Shown here: positions 1-11,768 of the stretch, one piece after another
Numbering within the stretch: the first letter of the stretch is position 1
How the letters are laid out: the number at the start of each line of letters is the position of its first letter
From: Linyphia triangularis
Taxonomy: Eukaryota > Arthropoda > Arachnida > Araneae > Linyphiidae
Length of the DNA stretch: 64,000 nucleotides
Direction of reading: 5' to 3'
Assembly (NCBI GenBank): GCA_963978545.1
Contig: OZ021733.1
Span: 71,393,589-71,457,588 of the forward strand
Notes under the pieces: model-generated
What the model saw: only the letters and a program-made list of their open reading frames with translations
Database searches by the model: none
Told to the model about the DNA's origin: nothing
Made by a program: the position numbers and the translations under genes

Positions 1-237
<237 letters not shown>

Positions 238-288
238 ATAGTAATATCAATAAAACTTACAATTTAGAAAACTTATAAATTCTTAAAT

Positions 289-903
289 TTAGTTTCGCTT
301 AGCCACGAAGGCTCGGCTTAGTTCCTCTGCTACTTCTTGAATTAAGAGTTCTGTTGGGTCGTCTTCATCGTTGTCATCAATTATGATGTTCGCTGTATTG
401 TCACAGGTTTGTCCATGACAGTTTTTACATATTATGGAGCACTTGAGACCGGCCTTTCTACAACCCCAGGCCTTAGTGTATCCTATGTTGCGCTGGCAGA
501 AAATGTAGGTCAGAATTGATAGAGGAGCTGAATCCCAGGTGGTTGTAATAGGAAGAAGTCCTTTACTGTCCATCTTCCACCCACAGACCAGAGGATTTTT
601 CAATTGGCCCATCCATGTCTTTACTTGATGGTATGTGCGAAAGACATGGTGCGTAGCAGCTTCTTGGGTCGGAGGTAGCTGTGACAGATTTAACTTGCTC
701 CCAGTTGTTGATTTGGAAAATTGCTTATAACGCAAAGCATTTCAAGTTGTTGCCCTGTGACCACCAAAGAGAGCAACAAGAATGCTTGATACTGCTTCGG
801 TGATGCTTGAAACACTGCCATTAGGATCTAGGAAGATCTTTGCAAATTCCTGTAATATTGGATATGATGAAGCAGCCAACATTACAACGCATGTATTCCA
901 ATA
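289..903 (-). pseudogene. Transposon-borne cysteine-rich (CXC/TSO1-like) protein, C-terminal part
   Basis: A 148-codon frame (289-735) continues upstream in the same frame through one TGA at 742-744 to about 901. The joined frame resembles the C-terminal half of uncharacterised proteins that I recall from repetitive loci of arthropods and cnidarians: a helical segment ending in LRYKQFSK, then LPPT, a HVFRTYHQVKTWMG segment, and a Cys cluster C-x6-C-x3-C-x2-C-x4-C, followed by an acidic tail. The cluster looks like a Tesmin/TSO1 CXC repeat that has lost two N-terminal cysteines, since FCQRN stands where FCKCKKGC is usual. The N-terminal half is not recognisable. The copy at 39021-39635 is identical over the 148 residues. 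Family assignment is from memory. Confidence 0.6.
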
Positions 904-2361
904 TTAAGTAACTACACTGAGTGGTTGATATTCTGTCGGGATGGTTAGTGGTGGGGAGGGTTGAGAATGGCTTTTCGGTTCTTCTAATCTTCTACCCTGA
1001 ATTCGGCAGTGGCAAATCTCAATCAACAGTATATGGTGTTTTCGCGGAAACTGAGTCCTTAAAAGAATTCCTTTACATGTCACTAATGCCACCCGACTTG
1101 TGATTTTTCTATTCTATCTCAAAAGATCTGTACCCCACGTAGTTTAGAATGAGCCACTTGAATGCAGTCTATTTCTCATTTTTATTTCCGAATGCAGAAA
1201 TTTTTGGTGCATCACGGCAAAATGGTAAATTTTATATTACTATTATTATCTATAGATATATACATTATTTAATATATTTCCACTTTTTATTTTACATAAT
1301 CATTAGTATTATATATATATTGTTTTAATTTTTTATTAAAATTGTCAGACTATGCAGTAAGAAGCTATTTTTAAACCCCTACCTATACATAAAATATTAT
1401 AGGTTATCATCTCGTAAACCTTCGAAGAAGAGTAGCTCCTTAGTTATTATTCCTAGATAGTAACTTTTTTGTATAAAACTCATAGCAACATTATAGATCT
1501 TAAACTTTTGTTAAATATATTTTTCCCTACGACTTATTGTTATGAAGATATAATTGAACAACTCGGCAAAAAACTTAAAAAAGCAGCATTTTTACGATAA
1601 AGTGTTTACTTTGATGCTACGTAACTCTTTACAAAATAGCTTTAAAAAAGCAAATTGTTCACAAAAGTTGTAGAAAATTTAATATTCTACAACTTTTAAA
1701 CTTAATGTTTGTTTTTAAAATGCATTGCGAAAGAGTTATGATCTATAAACTGAAAAACGTATTTGTTTGTGGTGCACCACGGAAAATACACAAAGCAGAG
1801 TAACTCCTTTGTTATTAGTCCTAGAAAATAAGTTTATATAGAAAACTTGTAGGAAATTTATTGTTCTACAACTTTTATTCACAAACTTTTTCTCTAAAAG
1901 GTACCATTATGAAGATATAATCAAAAAACTCTACACAAATCTTAAAAAAGTAGCATTTTTACGAAAAAGTTTTGACTTTGATGCGACATAACTATTTATA
2001 TAATAGGTCTACAAAAAAACTTAGTGTACAAAAGTTGTAGATAATTTAATATTCTACAACTTTTGAATATAATGTTTGTTTCTAAGATGCATTGGCAAAG
2101 AGTTATGACGTATAAACTGAAAAACGGCTCAGTTTTTGGTGCACCACGGAGAACGCACAAGGGTTAGGAGGTCGAAAACTTGGTTTATAAACCACGGGAC
2201 CGACCTTTATAACATATTAAAAAATCAGAAATACATAACCTTTTGCAAGGTAAGACCCCTTCTTCAGTCTCTATTCCCCGGACTAAAGCTTTATTCCAGT
2301 TAAAAGTCGCTTTGTAAAAATTTAATCAAATAATAATCAATAACATGCTCGCTGCGCAACA

Positions 2362-2420
2362 GATCGTTTCACTTGCTAATAGATTAATTGCTATGTAATC
2401 TTTTAGCAGGTGAAACGATC
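2362..2420. repeat. Hairpin, 18-bp stem
   Basis: GATCGTTTCACTTGCTAA at 2362-2379 pairs with TTAGCAGGTGAAACGATC at 2403-2420, leaving a 23-nt AT-rich loop. A G·T position is the only imperfection. It sits just outside the end of the TIR element. A looser relative (CGCTG...GATTCGTTGCTGAGCAAG) occurs near 36340-36440, so this is probably a repeat fragment. Confidence 0.6.
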
Positions 2421-2443
2421 CCCTATCAAGAAAAAAAAAAAAA

Positions 2444-2830
2444 CTCTGAGAATATTTTAACAGTGATTTTGTCAAAAGTCCAATTAGAAGGTCAAAACTA
2501 CTTCTGTTGAAAATTTCAGAGCTCCATTTCTACTGGAAAAGCTCCATTTCTACTGGAAATCAATTTTTAAAAAAAATTAAAATTAAAAAAGTCATCAAAA
2601 TTTTAACATTATGTTTTTTAAAAATTTGATTATAAGGACAAAACTACTTATGTTGAAAGTTTCAGAGCTGTAGCCATATTCGAAGTCATTTTGTAAAAAA
2701 AAAAAAATTAAAACAATAATTAAAAGTGCTAATTCAAATTTTAACATTCTGTTTTCCAAAAGTCCAAGTAGAAGGCCAAAACTACTTATCGCTTTGTAAA
2801 AAAAAATTTAAATTAATAAACTTAACAAAA
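2444..2830. repeat. Diverged tandem repeat, ~135-bp unit
   Basis: About three units share the order: AAAATTTTAACATT, a T-rich spacer, AAGTYCAATTAGAAGG or a variant, CAAAACTACTTMTGTTGAAA, then TTTCAGAGCT. The last unit is truncated. A related single unit occurs at about 36475-36545, so the array is drawn from a dispersed repeat. No coding potential is seen. Confidence 0.6.
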
Positions 2831-2834
2831 TCTT

Positions 2835-3300
2835 ATGTTCATATAATAATAAATAAAAAAAAAAAAATAAAAAAAAAATGGTGCTTGACCTTTGCCGCAT
2901 GATATCAGAATAAAAGACTAAGTCACGTACACAAAGTTCTGGTTTCTAGTTCGAAATTACACAAAAAAATTCGCTTCCATCATAACTTCAGAGGGGTGCA
3001 ACGACGTTAGAGGGTCAAGTGATCGTTAGGTTTTAGTTTGATCTGAATGCCATTTATGTAACTTATTAAATATGCATCGCAAAAGTTACAGTGATTCACA
3101 AGAGAATCAATAAAAGCAGAAAACAAAAGAAGTTCTCTAGAAGAAAAATTTTCAATCCTCTTCAGTTCAGATTCAATCACGCTCTGTAAGCGCGACATCA
3201 TTGGTGGAAGTCACAGACTTAAAGAATAGATATCGCCTACTTTAGACGTCATGACCAAACTTGCGTTTCTCCCATGTTTTTACTTGTAAATAAAACTACA
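2835..3300. other. AT-rich spacer, no supported gene
   Basis: A-rich DNA with one 64-codon minus-strand open frame (3007-3201). The frame has a plausible helical composition but no recognisable domain, no splice context and no second copy with conserved reading frame. I do not call it a gene. Confidence 0.5.
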
Positions 3301-3304
3301 AATA

Positions 3305-3463
3305 CAATTTTTCCAAAAATAGTCGCCGAATATTTGAAAAAGTAACAATATTAGCTAAAAAAGTAGCTTTTAGGCCAATTTTGGCGAAAAAAGTCGCCAT
3401 AGTAGCCTTGCCTCGAAAATTACCGCTTTAGTCGCCTTTTTAGTAGCCTGTGGCAGCCCTTAA
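3305..3463 (+). repeat. 'AGTCGCC...GGCAGCCCT' repeat copy
   Basis: The segment repeats short AAAATAGTCGCC / TAGTAGCC phrases and ends in CCTGTGGCAGCCCT. The same arrangement occurs at 53640-53850 (same strand, ending GGCAGCCCTG) and, inverted, at 44649-44790 (beginning AGGGCTGCCAC). The outer end CAGGGCTGCCAC resembles hAT-type termini, so this is likely one end of a non-autonomous element. Confidence 0.6.
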
Positions 3464-3464
3464 A

Positions 3465-3614
3465 ATATGGATGAAGGCGGAAACGTACGTTCAATATCAG
3501 TGAAAAATTCCCTGATTTTTGCGAAATTTTAGAAAACTCCCTGACATTTCCCTAATTTTTTTCCAGGTCAGACAGTTCCCTGACATTTCCCTGATTTCCA
3601 GGTTCTGTGGCCAC
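3465..3614. mobile_element. Fragment of CAGGGTGGCC MITE
   Basis: Contains the family signature of repeated TTCCCTGACATTTCCCTGAT phrases ending in CCAGGTTCTGTGGCCAC. Complete copies with both ends are at 42876-43291 and 49859-50236. This copy keeps the right terminus only. Confidence 0.7.
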
Positions 3615-3839
3615 TATATTCTCGATGTTTATCAAGACATCCTAGACAAAAATCTGGAGTTAAAAAGTTTATAAAATTCGGGAATACAAACAGCAATTTC
3701 TGGGTTTCGGTTTAAATTTCAGTTCAATGTATATGAAACTCAAGTGATTAATTAAACATAGAACGTTGATCGTCGGAGAAAGTATAATGCATTTTGGATA
3801 ACTTACACAATAACTAACTCCCAAAAAGCAACTTGCAAA

Positions 3840-4354
3840 AAACGCGTTAAGTAAAATGTCAGCCAGACAAAAAATATAGAATCTAATGTTTGCCGCTAAG
3901 AGACCGCGTATAATTTCTTTGGGTTACTTGCACTCAGTGAACTAAATTGGGATTATTGGAGCACTCAGTGAACTAAATTGAGATTATTAGAAGGAATCCC
4001 CATAGGCGATCAGTACTTGGCAGGCTAGAATTATTTCGAAATAATCTCATTTGGTGTGGCCGACCAAACGGTATAGTGGTTAGCGTGCTAGCTTCTAGAC
4101 CACGAGGTTGCGGGTTCGAGTCCGTGTTAGGCATGGGTGTTTGTAAATGTATGTTGGCTTGTCTAAAGACAAATGTTTCGGCGCATTATAGCCCTCGTGT
4201 TGCTGACGGCGCCAGATAATCTGAAAACAACCAACTCATTTGGTGTGATTGAATTACTTTGTACCCATTGCACTGAATTGATATTCTATAAAACCTTTAA
4301 CCTGCCAAGTACTGATTGCCTATGCCTCCCAATAATTCCAATTTAGTTCATTGT
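3840..4354. mobile_element. Foldback repeat interrupted by a SINE
   Basis: Inner arms GATCAGTACTTGGCAGG (4008-4024) and CCTGCCAAGTACTGAT (4301-4316) are inverted; the outer arms CACTCAGTGAACTAAATTGG and its inverted relative near 4328-4354 also pair. The outer left arm holds a 31-bp direct duplication (3930-3960 and 3961-3991). The sequence upstream (CGCGTATAATTTCTTTGGG) recurs at 13921-13945 followed by a similar arm, so this is a dispersed family. SINE-A copy 1 is inserted in the middle. Confidence 0.65.
4059..4234 (+). mobile_element. tRNA-derived SINE-A, copy 1
   Basis: The 5' part is tRNA-like: an A-box-like TATAGTGGTTAGCGTG, then GGTTGCGGGTTCGAGTCC, which contains a B box. It is followed by an unrelated body with TTTCGGCGCATTATAGCCC and a 3' end GCCAGATAATCTGAAAACAA. 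The insertion is flanked by a perfect 13-bp duplication CTCATTTGGTGTG (4046-4058 and 4235-4247), the hallmark of LINE-machinery retroposition. There is no long A tail; the 3' end is ACAACCAA-like in every copy. Six copies lie in the first 25 kb of the window. Confidence 0.92.
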
Positions 4355-4399
4355 GTACATGTACAAGAACCCTAAAGAAATTAACCGTCGCTGCTTGGC

Positions 4400-5085
4400 T
4401 TTAAGTTTCAAAACTTTTCCTGGCTGATTATTTTACTCAATGTCTAGTAAGTTTGTGTGTGTGGGGGCGTTAATTCTGTTTTAAATAAGTAAGACGGATG
4501 TTTTAGCGTGAATAATCGTACTTCACTCTACACGCAAAATGACGTAAGCGACAACAGCATTAGATTCACATACGACTCTTTGTGTTGAGGAGACAATGAA
4601 TATATCATGATGCAATATTGTAATGTCTCAAAAAAACTTTCGCTGGAAGTTTGAATAATATAACCAATAAAAAAGTGTTTAATATAAATCCTTTATATAC
4701 ATTGCCAATTTTTATGTGGGGTTGCAACTTCTTGAGCGCAGATCGAATTTTGATAGTTTTTGAAGAACACAAATCCATTCCGAACTAACTTCTTTTTCCC
4801 CCAAAAACTTGATTGAATACATAGTCATCTACAACGAGTCTACGAAAGCTGATAAGTCTAACGTAAAGCAATAAAACACATATCTTCTATTTATTTTGAT
4901 TAAGTTCCAACAATGAAAATTATTTCAGTTATCTACGCAACGCAAAATTGAATTGACTCCACAATGAATGTATGCATTCACGATCAATTATCTTTCATTT
5001 ATTTTGATTAAAACAATTTTGGGAAGAGTTTCAACAAATGATCTGTTAAATGATGTATTCCGAAGCGATTATAGAAGCGTATGTA
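4400..5085. other. AT-rich spacer
   Basis: No supported gene, RNA or recognisable repeat apart from short phrases (such as AATATAAATCCTTTATATAC near 4680) that echo the end of repeat family D. Open frames here, including one of 71 codons at 4968-5183, show no domain. Confidence 0.4.
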
Positions 5086-5086
5086 A

Positions 5087-5268
5087 AAGCGACCTTTTAG
5101 TGAGAGTTGCAGCCTCAAAATTTGATAAAATGTATTGTCATCGGCATCGAATCTATCTGCCAAGTTTCAACCCAATCAGATGAAGGCAAGGGGGTAATTA
5201 GGCCTCCGCAGATTTGCCCACCATCGAAAAACATACACACAAAATCGAAGTTAATATAAAGGATTTAA
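5087..5268 (-). repeat. Repeat family D, copy 1
   Basis: Reading on the minus strand the copy begins AAATCCTTTATATTAACTTC, then GATTTTGTGTGTATGTTTTTCG, a stretch with CTGCGGAGGCCTAATTACCCC, and a segment with CTTGGCAGATAGATTCGATG. The same order appears at 5751-5920, 18891-19250, 33700-34309 and in shorter pieces at 59930-59980 and 61557-61610. Class unknown; no terminal repeats were recognised. Confidence 0.65.
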
Positions 5269-5563
5269 AAATATGATATCATTTTAAGAGAAGTTTAAGC
5301 AATCTTCGTTAGTCTGCCACCTTAATGACTGCACGCACCTTGCAGTGTTAAATGAAAGTTGTTTTCAAAGTAGAAACATGTGTTTTCAGAGTATTTAATT
5401 GAAATATCAGTTTTTTTATTACTAATTTCACTATTTTAAAAGCATTAAGGTCACATCTAGACAAAAGATGAATATCCGAAATCCGTTTTATTATTGAACT
5501 TAAAATACTAACTATATTTAGGTTTGCCATGTGTCAAACCACGTGACTTCAATGGTTGGTTGT

Positions 5564-5731
5564 GTTGGTTGTATTCAGATTATCTGGCGCCGTCAGCAAC
5601 ACGAGGGCTATAATGCGCCGAAACATTCGTCATTAGACAAGCCAACATATATTTAAAAACACCCATGCCTAACACGGGACTCGCAACCTCGCGGTCTAGA
5701 AGCTTGCACGCTAACCACTATACCGTTTGGT
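5564..5731 (-). mobile_element. tRNA-derived SINE-A, copy 2
   Basis: Minus-strand copy with the complete body and tRNA-like head; it lacks the last few 5' bases (ends at CCGTTTGGT, without CGGC). One base change and small deletions hit the B-box region. A 10-bp duplication TGACTTCAAT flanks it at 5544-5553 and 5734-5743, leaving about 10 bp of tail sequence on the 3' side. It separates two copies of repeat family D. Confidence 0.88.
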
Positions 5732-5750
5732 AATGACTTCAATAGCAGGA

Positions 5751-5920
5751 GTGTCATATGGAAAGTCATTGAATGCGGTAATACAGGATAAATTTGATAG
5801 AATGTTATATCATCGAATCTATCTACCAAGTTTCAGGCCGATTGAAAAATAGCAAGGATGTGCATCCACAGATTTACCCGACAAACGTACACCCAAAATC
5901 GAAATTAATATAAAGGATTT
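5751..5920 (-). repeat. Repeat family D, copy 2
   Basis: Same orientation and end sequence (GAAATTAATATAAAGGATTT) as copy 1 180 bp upstream, but with the middle shortened. The pair probably arose from two insertions or a local duplication rather than from the SINE splitting one copy, because both retain the same terminal segment. Confidence 0.55.
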
Positions 5921-5924
5921 AAAG

Positions 5925-6310
5925 AGTCCTATTTTGTTTTGCATTTGGTTGAACCCCCCTTCTTAAATTTCACATATCCTTTCACAGGTAAGAGCTAATT
6001 TTTAAATTTTCTGTATAATTTAAGTTTTGTAGTACCCTTCTAAATTTGTTTTTGTTGCGCATTCTTGGAAAGCTACTTTCAAATGGTTATTAAGGATCGT
6101 ACTATTTAGTGACTGACTTACGAAAATTATGGTGAAAGTAAATGATGGTAGCTCGTTTTTTTTTTTTTTTTTTTTTTTTTTTTGTAGAAAGTAGTAACTG
6201 TTTAGAGTTTTTAATTTCACTTTGAAGTGGCGAAAACAAATTCCAAGTGGTTTGGCTGATTGGCGCAAAACGAAATGAAATATATTTTAACGTTTATCAA
6301 AATTTAAGAT
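5925..6310. other. Spacer with poly-T tract
   Basis: AT-rich DNA including a run of about 25 T at 6159-6183. An 82-codon minus-strand frame here reads through that tract and is not credible as a gene. Confidence 0.4.
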
Positions 6311-6316
6311 CGCTCT

Positions 6317-6390
6317 TATTTTATTATATTTATTTTTAGATTTCATCCATTTTTAAATATTCGGAATCTTCAAAGTAGGTAAAGAAAATT
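6317..6390. repeat. Inverted repeat flanking TIR element copy 3 (left)
   Basis: ATTTCATCCATTTTTAAATA followed by TTCGGAATCTTCAAAGTAGG is the inverse of 9110-9180. The two arms bracket the internally deleted element, either as an older foldback element into which it inserted or as an outward extension of its own arms. Confidence 0.6.
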
Positions 6391-6418
6391 TATAACATAG
6401 TTTTTATATTTGCTTATG

Positions 6419-9106
6419 TAGTACAGGGAATAGAGACTGGAAACGGGGTCTTACTTGCAAAAGGTTTTATAGTTCTTTTTATGTACCTTAAAGGTGGGTT
6501 TCGAAGTTCACAATCCGAATTTTAAACCTTCTAACCCTTATACAATCTCCGTGGTGAACCAAGACATTTTTTAATTTATAGATCATAACTGTTTACCAAT
6601 ACATCTAAGAAACAAATATCATGCTTAAAAGTTGATGAAAATTAAATTTTCTACAACTCTTCTACACAAAGTTCTTTTGTAAAACTATTATGTAAAGAGT
6701 TACGCCGCAGCAAAGTAAAAACGTTTTCGTAAAAATGCTACATTTTTAAGAATTTCGTTGATTTTTTTTTTTTTTATATATAACATCTCCCCAATGGTAC
6801 GCCGTAGAGAAAAATTGTACAAATAAAAGTAACAAACAAGTTTTTATATAAGTTAATATAAAAAAGAAGTTTTATATAACAAGTTATTTTCTAGGGCTAA
6901 AATATCAAAGGAAGAACTCAGCTTTAAAGTTATATGATAGCCTATAATAATTTATGTATAAGTGTGAGGGATTGGGGGGGGGGGGTAAAAATAGTTTCTT
7001 ACTGCAAAGCCTAACAGCTTTAATAAAAATAAAACAATGTGGGTACTTTAATAATAGCATTTTAAAAATAAAAAGTTTAAAAATTAAAGTTATATATCTG
7101 TATATAATAATGGTAATATCAATTCACCATTTTTGTCATGGTGCACCAAAAACCTTCTTAATTCTGATTTTTTTTTTTTTTTTCAGTTCATATCTTCATA
7201 CCAATGCATTTTAGAAAAACAACTTTTCTATAATTTCTGTATGCTTGTTTTGTAGGACTTTTATGTAAAGTGTTAAGCAGCAGAGCAAAGTAACGACTTT
7301 TCCGTAAAAATGCAACTTTTTTTTGTAAGATTATCATCGAGTTTTTATATCCATGACAGTATGGAGTAAAAACTGTATTAAATAAAAGTTGCCGAACCAT
7401 AAATTTGCTATGTTTTACATAAAAATTTGTTTTAAAGGACCAATATAGCATAGGAGCTACTCTACTCTGAAGGTTTATTGAGATGAAAACCTATTATAAT
7501 TTGTCAATAGTAAGATTTAATTCTAAAAACGGTTTCTTACTGCAAAGCCTAACTACTCTAATGAAAAATAAAACAATGTAGGTAATTAAACAATAGTACT
7601 GTAAAATGAAAAGTAGAAATATAATAATTTCTCTATCTTTATAAAATAATAGTAATATCAATAAAGCTTATAATTTAGAAAACATATAACTTCCTACATT
7701 TCGTTTTGAGCCTCTACTTCTTCGATTAATTCGGTAGATAGTATATAATAATGAAAATGTCATTTCATATAATTGTAGTGGTGCACCTAAAACTTTCTGA
7801 AATAGATAGAAATGAGAAGTAGGCTGCATTCAAATGGCTGATTCTATGCCACGTGGGGTACCAGAGAGAATAAGAAAATCATTCTATATAAAGATGTATA
7901 AATTATTAAAACATTTCTACTTTTTATTTTACAGTAGTAATATTTTAATACCTACATTGTTATATTAAAATTGTCAGGCTTTGCAATACGAAACTGTTTC
8001 TACAATTACATCTTACTATACACAAATTATTACAGGTTTTCACCTCATAAAAACTTCAGAATAGAGTAGCTCCTTTGTTATTAGTCCTATAAAATAACCT
8101 TTTCTACAAAACGTAGCATATCTATGGTTCGAAAACTTTTATTTAATACATTTTTACGACACATGTTAATTGAAAAACTTAACAAGAATCTTAAAAAAGT
8201 AGCATTTTTACAAAAAAGTTTTTACTTTGGTGCTGTATAACTCTTTACATAATAATTATACAAAACAAACTTTGAATACAGAAGTTGAAAAAGAACACTC
8301 AATACAACCTAATATATATATTTTTCCCCTCTAAAATACATTGGTAAAAAGATATGATCAATAAACTGAAGAAAAAAAATCCAGAATATCTGAATACTGA
8401 AGGTTTTTAGTGCACCACGGCAATAATGGTAAATTGATACTACCATTATTACATAGATGTATACATTATTTTAATACTTCAACTTTTTTTACAATGCTAT
8501 TATTATAATATCTACATTGTTTTATTATTTATTACCATTGTTAGGCTTTGCAATAAGAAACAATTTTCACCCCCCCCCCCCTTCCCTACTCTACTTATAC
8601 ATAAATTATTATAGTCTTATAGGTCATAAACCTTCAAAGCAGGATAGCTCATTTGTAATTAGTCCAAGAAAATAACTTGTTATATAAAACTTGCTAAAAA
8701 TTAATAGTTTTACAACTTGTTTTCAAGAAATTTTTCTCCACGGCGTACCATTATTGAGATATAATAGAAAATTTCGACAAAAATCTTAAAAAAGTAACAT
8801 TCTAACAAAAAAGTTTTCACTTTGATGCGGCGTAACTCTTTACCTTTACATGCTAGTTGTACAAAAAAAAAAAAACTTTTCCTACGAAAGTTATATTTAA
8901 TTCGCAACAACTTTTAAGTATTATGTATGTTACTAAGATGCATTTTGGCAAAGAGTTACTATCTATAAACTGAAAAACGTCCCTGTCTTTGGTGCACCAC
9001 GGAGAATGCATAAAGGTTAGAAGGTCTAAAACGTGGAACCCCGAGACACACCTTCATGGCATATAAAGAAATTAGAACTACATAACCTTTTGCAAGACCC
9101 CTTTTA
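6419..9106. mobile_element. Long-TIR DNA element, copy 3, internally deleted
   Basis: The left end TAGTACAGGGAATAGAGAC matches the terminus of the complete copy (37653). The arms contain the same tandem units with GTGCACC boxes and the AAGTTGTAGA phrases, inverted about a centre near 7890. Between 7875 and 7890 the sequence jumps from the segment preceding the cysteine-rich frame to the segment after it, so the coding region and AT run have been lost cleanly. The right end is truncated after CTTTTGCAAGACCCC, lacking the last ~35 bp. No coding capacity remains. Confidence 0.75.
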
Positions 9107-9109
9107 CCT

Positions 9110-9180
9110 ATTGAAGATTCCGAATATTTAAAATGGGTGAAATCTAAAAATAAATATAATAATACCTTAGCGATATAAAT
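9110..9180. repeat. Inverted repeat flanking TIR element copy 3 (right)
   Basis: Inverse partner of 6317-6390 (TTGAAGATTCCGAATATTTA). It directly abuts the truncated right arm of the element. Confidence 0.6.
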
Positions 9181-9184
9181 ATAA

Positions 9185-9485
9185 TAAAACAAAATATTAT
9201 ACATTATACCAAACACTAATATTCAAATATATTTTTCTGTTTTTATTTGATATAAATAAAAAAATTCTTAAAAATTATTGAAAAAGTAAACGTACCCTCT
9301 GATCACTAGTATGCCACCTTAATGGCTGCACTACCGAATATTGCTTGAATTTCTTTTTTCTTGATTTTTTTTTTATACCTATTCGTATGTAAATCTGGTA
9401 ATCCTCTATTTCATATATAAAGCAAGAACTTATTTTTTACTTTCAATAACGCATATGTTAACACAGGGTAATGAAAGTTTTTAAG
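9185..9485. other. AT-rich spacer
   Basis: No gene or repeat recognised. Short AT-rich open frames are not supported by any domain. Confidence 0.4.
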
Positions 9486-10093
9486 CTTTTTTTAAATGCA
9501 TTTCTCCACGGAACATCCTGACTTCAAAAAAGGAGTATAGAAAAAATGTGTGATTGTGTGTGAGTCAACATTACGATGTTCAAATTTTGTGTACGGGTTA
9601 GTAGTAGCCATGGGACCTATTATTAAGGTTTTCGTCAATATTGAGTATGCGCAAAACATGAAAAAATCATGTTTTTCAGTAATTTCTAAAAATGCTTTAA
9701 CGATTTTGATCTCAATTTTTATGGTAATGCCTCTTAAGGAGTTCTAAACATCCCGACCTCCCAAATTTACGTAAAAATGCTACGAAGGTGTAAAAAGTTG
9801 AAAAACTAACGCTTCTCTTCCCTTGAGCATCGCTCGTCATCACCGACCGTTTTTCCCCCTCCTCTGTTTCACTTACAAGTAAGGATAATGTAAGATTTAT
9901 CGAAAAGTATATCGCCAAATTCGCCATTTAGACTTTTTTATTTTGCCCAAGTAGGAATTATTGCCAAACTGTCAATTTTTTTTTAAATGAATGAAAATAA
10001 GAAAATAGTAATAACTCTATTCCACATCAAATTTAAATGTAGTGACCAGTATTATAGTGTAATTGAAAGTTGTGCGATGCTCCGCAGCCCTAG
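9486..10093 (+). repeat. Repeat family C, copy 1
   Basis: A roughly 600-bp unit that begins with a T-rich run and TTTCTCCACG, continues with GAACATCCTGA, AAAAAGTGGTCTAGAAAAA, a segment with AACAAATTGACCTACGATG, then GTTTTTCAGCAATT, and ends ATTGAAAGTTGTGCGATG plus CTCC...CCCTAG. Five other copies are at 14180, 17255, 18110, 31154 and (inverted) 61611. The start is variable and T-rich while the end is constant. No terminal inverted repeat or target duplication was found, so the class is unresolved. Open frames inside are not conserved between copies. Confidence 0.75.
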
Positions 10094-10183
10094 TTTAATA
10101 TGTCACTTTTTAATATTACTTATTTTAAGTGTGTAATTACTTATTTTTAGTATGTATTTGCATGTGTTTGCATTCAAGCTAAA

Positions 10184-10475
10184 ACTAGTAGCAAAAAAAA
10201 TCCGAACGATGGCTATATCTTATATACTAATTGATGAAATAACAAAAGACAAGTATCGTTGTAAATCGTGGAAGGTCTTTATTAATTGTATATACATATA
10301 TATTATCATGGGGGGTCATCTACATTTTAAAACAAAACCAAACTTTAAAAAGTTCAATGGCAACCCCGTAATATTATATCATATTTAGATTTAGTATCCA
10401 AAAAAAAACCACAGAAATTCATAATTTTCCAATGAGTGGTTAGAAATTTAAATGAGGTAAATGAATTGAAAAACT
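10184..10475 (+). repeat. Repeat family E, copy 1
   Basis: Shares with 32098-32310 the phrases GCAAAAAAAATCCGAACG, a TATATCTTATAT block, GGGTCATCTACATTTTAAAA and TTCAATGGCAACCCC. The left end resembles Tc1/mariner-type termini, but no matching right end is visible. A 78-codon frame across it is not conserved. Confidence 0.55.
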
Positions 10476-10479
10476 AATG

Positions 10480-10960
10480 TTAAAAGAACAATTTACTTTT
10501 TTGGCCAAAAATTCTTAAATAATTAATATATTTTAGTAACGTTCGTTTCAAAGGATAGTTTGTTAAATGCCAAACACACATAGCAATCAACTTTTGCACC
10601 AAACAGTTTTTAATAATCAATTATTAATGAATAAAACAAGTTTAAAATTTTTTTAAATAGAAACATTTTTTTTTTTCTTTTTGCTTTCATTAGAATTATC
10701 ATGGTCGAAAACGCGTCCAGAATTTTTTTCCTCCATTTTTGACTTTTGATACTCAATATTTTAGCAACAACGTTAAAAAAAAAAAAAAAAAAAAAAAAGC
10801 TCACTTTAAGGGACCTTGTAATAGATTACGTCTTGAAGTAAACGCTTCTTCCCCGCTTTAAAGAAATTTGCCCTCAAGATCGGTCAAAACATTTTCGCTC
10901 ATTAGTAACGTGTTTCTCAACATAATGAACTGAAATTTGGTATCTAGAATAAACAAAGTA
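10480..10960. other. AT-rich spacer with poly-A
   Basis: Contains a run of about 23 A at 10776-10798 and no supported gene. It ends at the 8-bp duplication of the hAT-like element. Confidence 0.4.
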
Positions 10961-11465
10961 TTCTAAATCAGGGTTGAAAATAAAAAAAAGATTTTTTTGT
11001 AAAAAAAAAAACGAATTTTTTTATTTTTTTATTTACATCCTTTTCCAATTACATTTATACATATTTTAAAAAAATCAACATTAACTACAATAATTAATGT
11101 TCAAATAACAGATAATATTGATTTTGAAAAAAACAAACTATTTAAATAAACAATTGTTACTTATATGGACATTCAAATCATTAAATTTTAATATTATATT
11201 TCGACGATACAATTATTTTAATTCAATGTAGGTACAATATAATATTATAGTAATTGTTTACTACATAATACATGGAATATTGCTCTTACAAGGAGACCTT
11301 ACGGTCTCGGAAATTCAGATCGGGATGAAATTTGGCAAATTGATAGTATACCTTAAGGGTATCCACACTGTAAAGTAATAAAGCGCACTAGCCAGAAGAT
11401 TACGAGAAAATAGGCTTTAAAGTGTTACGCATAGCTTAGGTACTAGTAGAGATTTTTGATTTGCA

Positions 11466-11545
11466 ACTTCCCGGTGGCTAAGTGGTCAGCGTGATGGATT
11501 CCCGTACGGGCGATCCGGGTTCGATACCTCGAGAGGTAGTTTCCC
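11466..11545 (+). repeat. tRNA-like Pol III segment in left arm
   Basis: CCGGTGGCTAAGTGGTCAGC resembles a tRNA D-arm/A box and GATCCGGGTTCGATACCTCG contains a B box (GGTTCGATACC). It is followed by TTTTT-rich DNA at 11553-11561 that could end a Pol III transcript. The acceptor stem does not close convincingly, so it is a tRNA-like relic rather than a working tRNA gene. Confidence 0.6.
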
Positions 11546-11768
11546 TTTTTCTTTTTTTTTCAATTTATAAAGTGACTGTTACAGCTAATTGAAATTTGAA
11601 TTAAAGATGATATTTTATTTTTAAATACGTAATGTATTTTTAATAGAGAAAATAGAGATAAATTAAATAGATATAAATTAAAATTCTAATTACCACGGCA
11701 AAAAAATTAGGGTAGACTTAATTTATCTATGGATTTTGACATATAGTTTTTATTTGTCAATTATTTAT

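Noticed and set aside
3007..3201. 64-codon minus-strand frame
   Set aside because: Protein-like composition but no domain, no splice signals checked convincingly, no second copy.
4059..4140. Possible genuine tRNA gene
   Set aside because: Head of a SINE: unrelated body follows and target duplications flank the whole unit; the same holds for the other tRNA-like segments.
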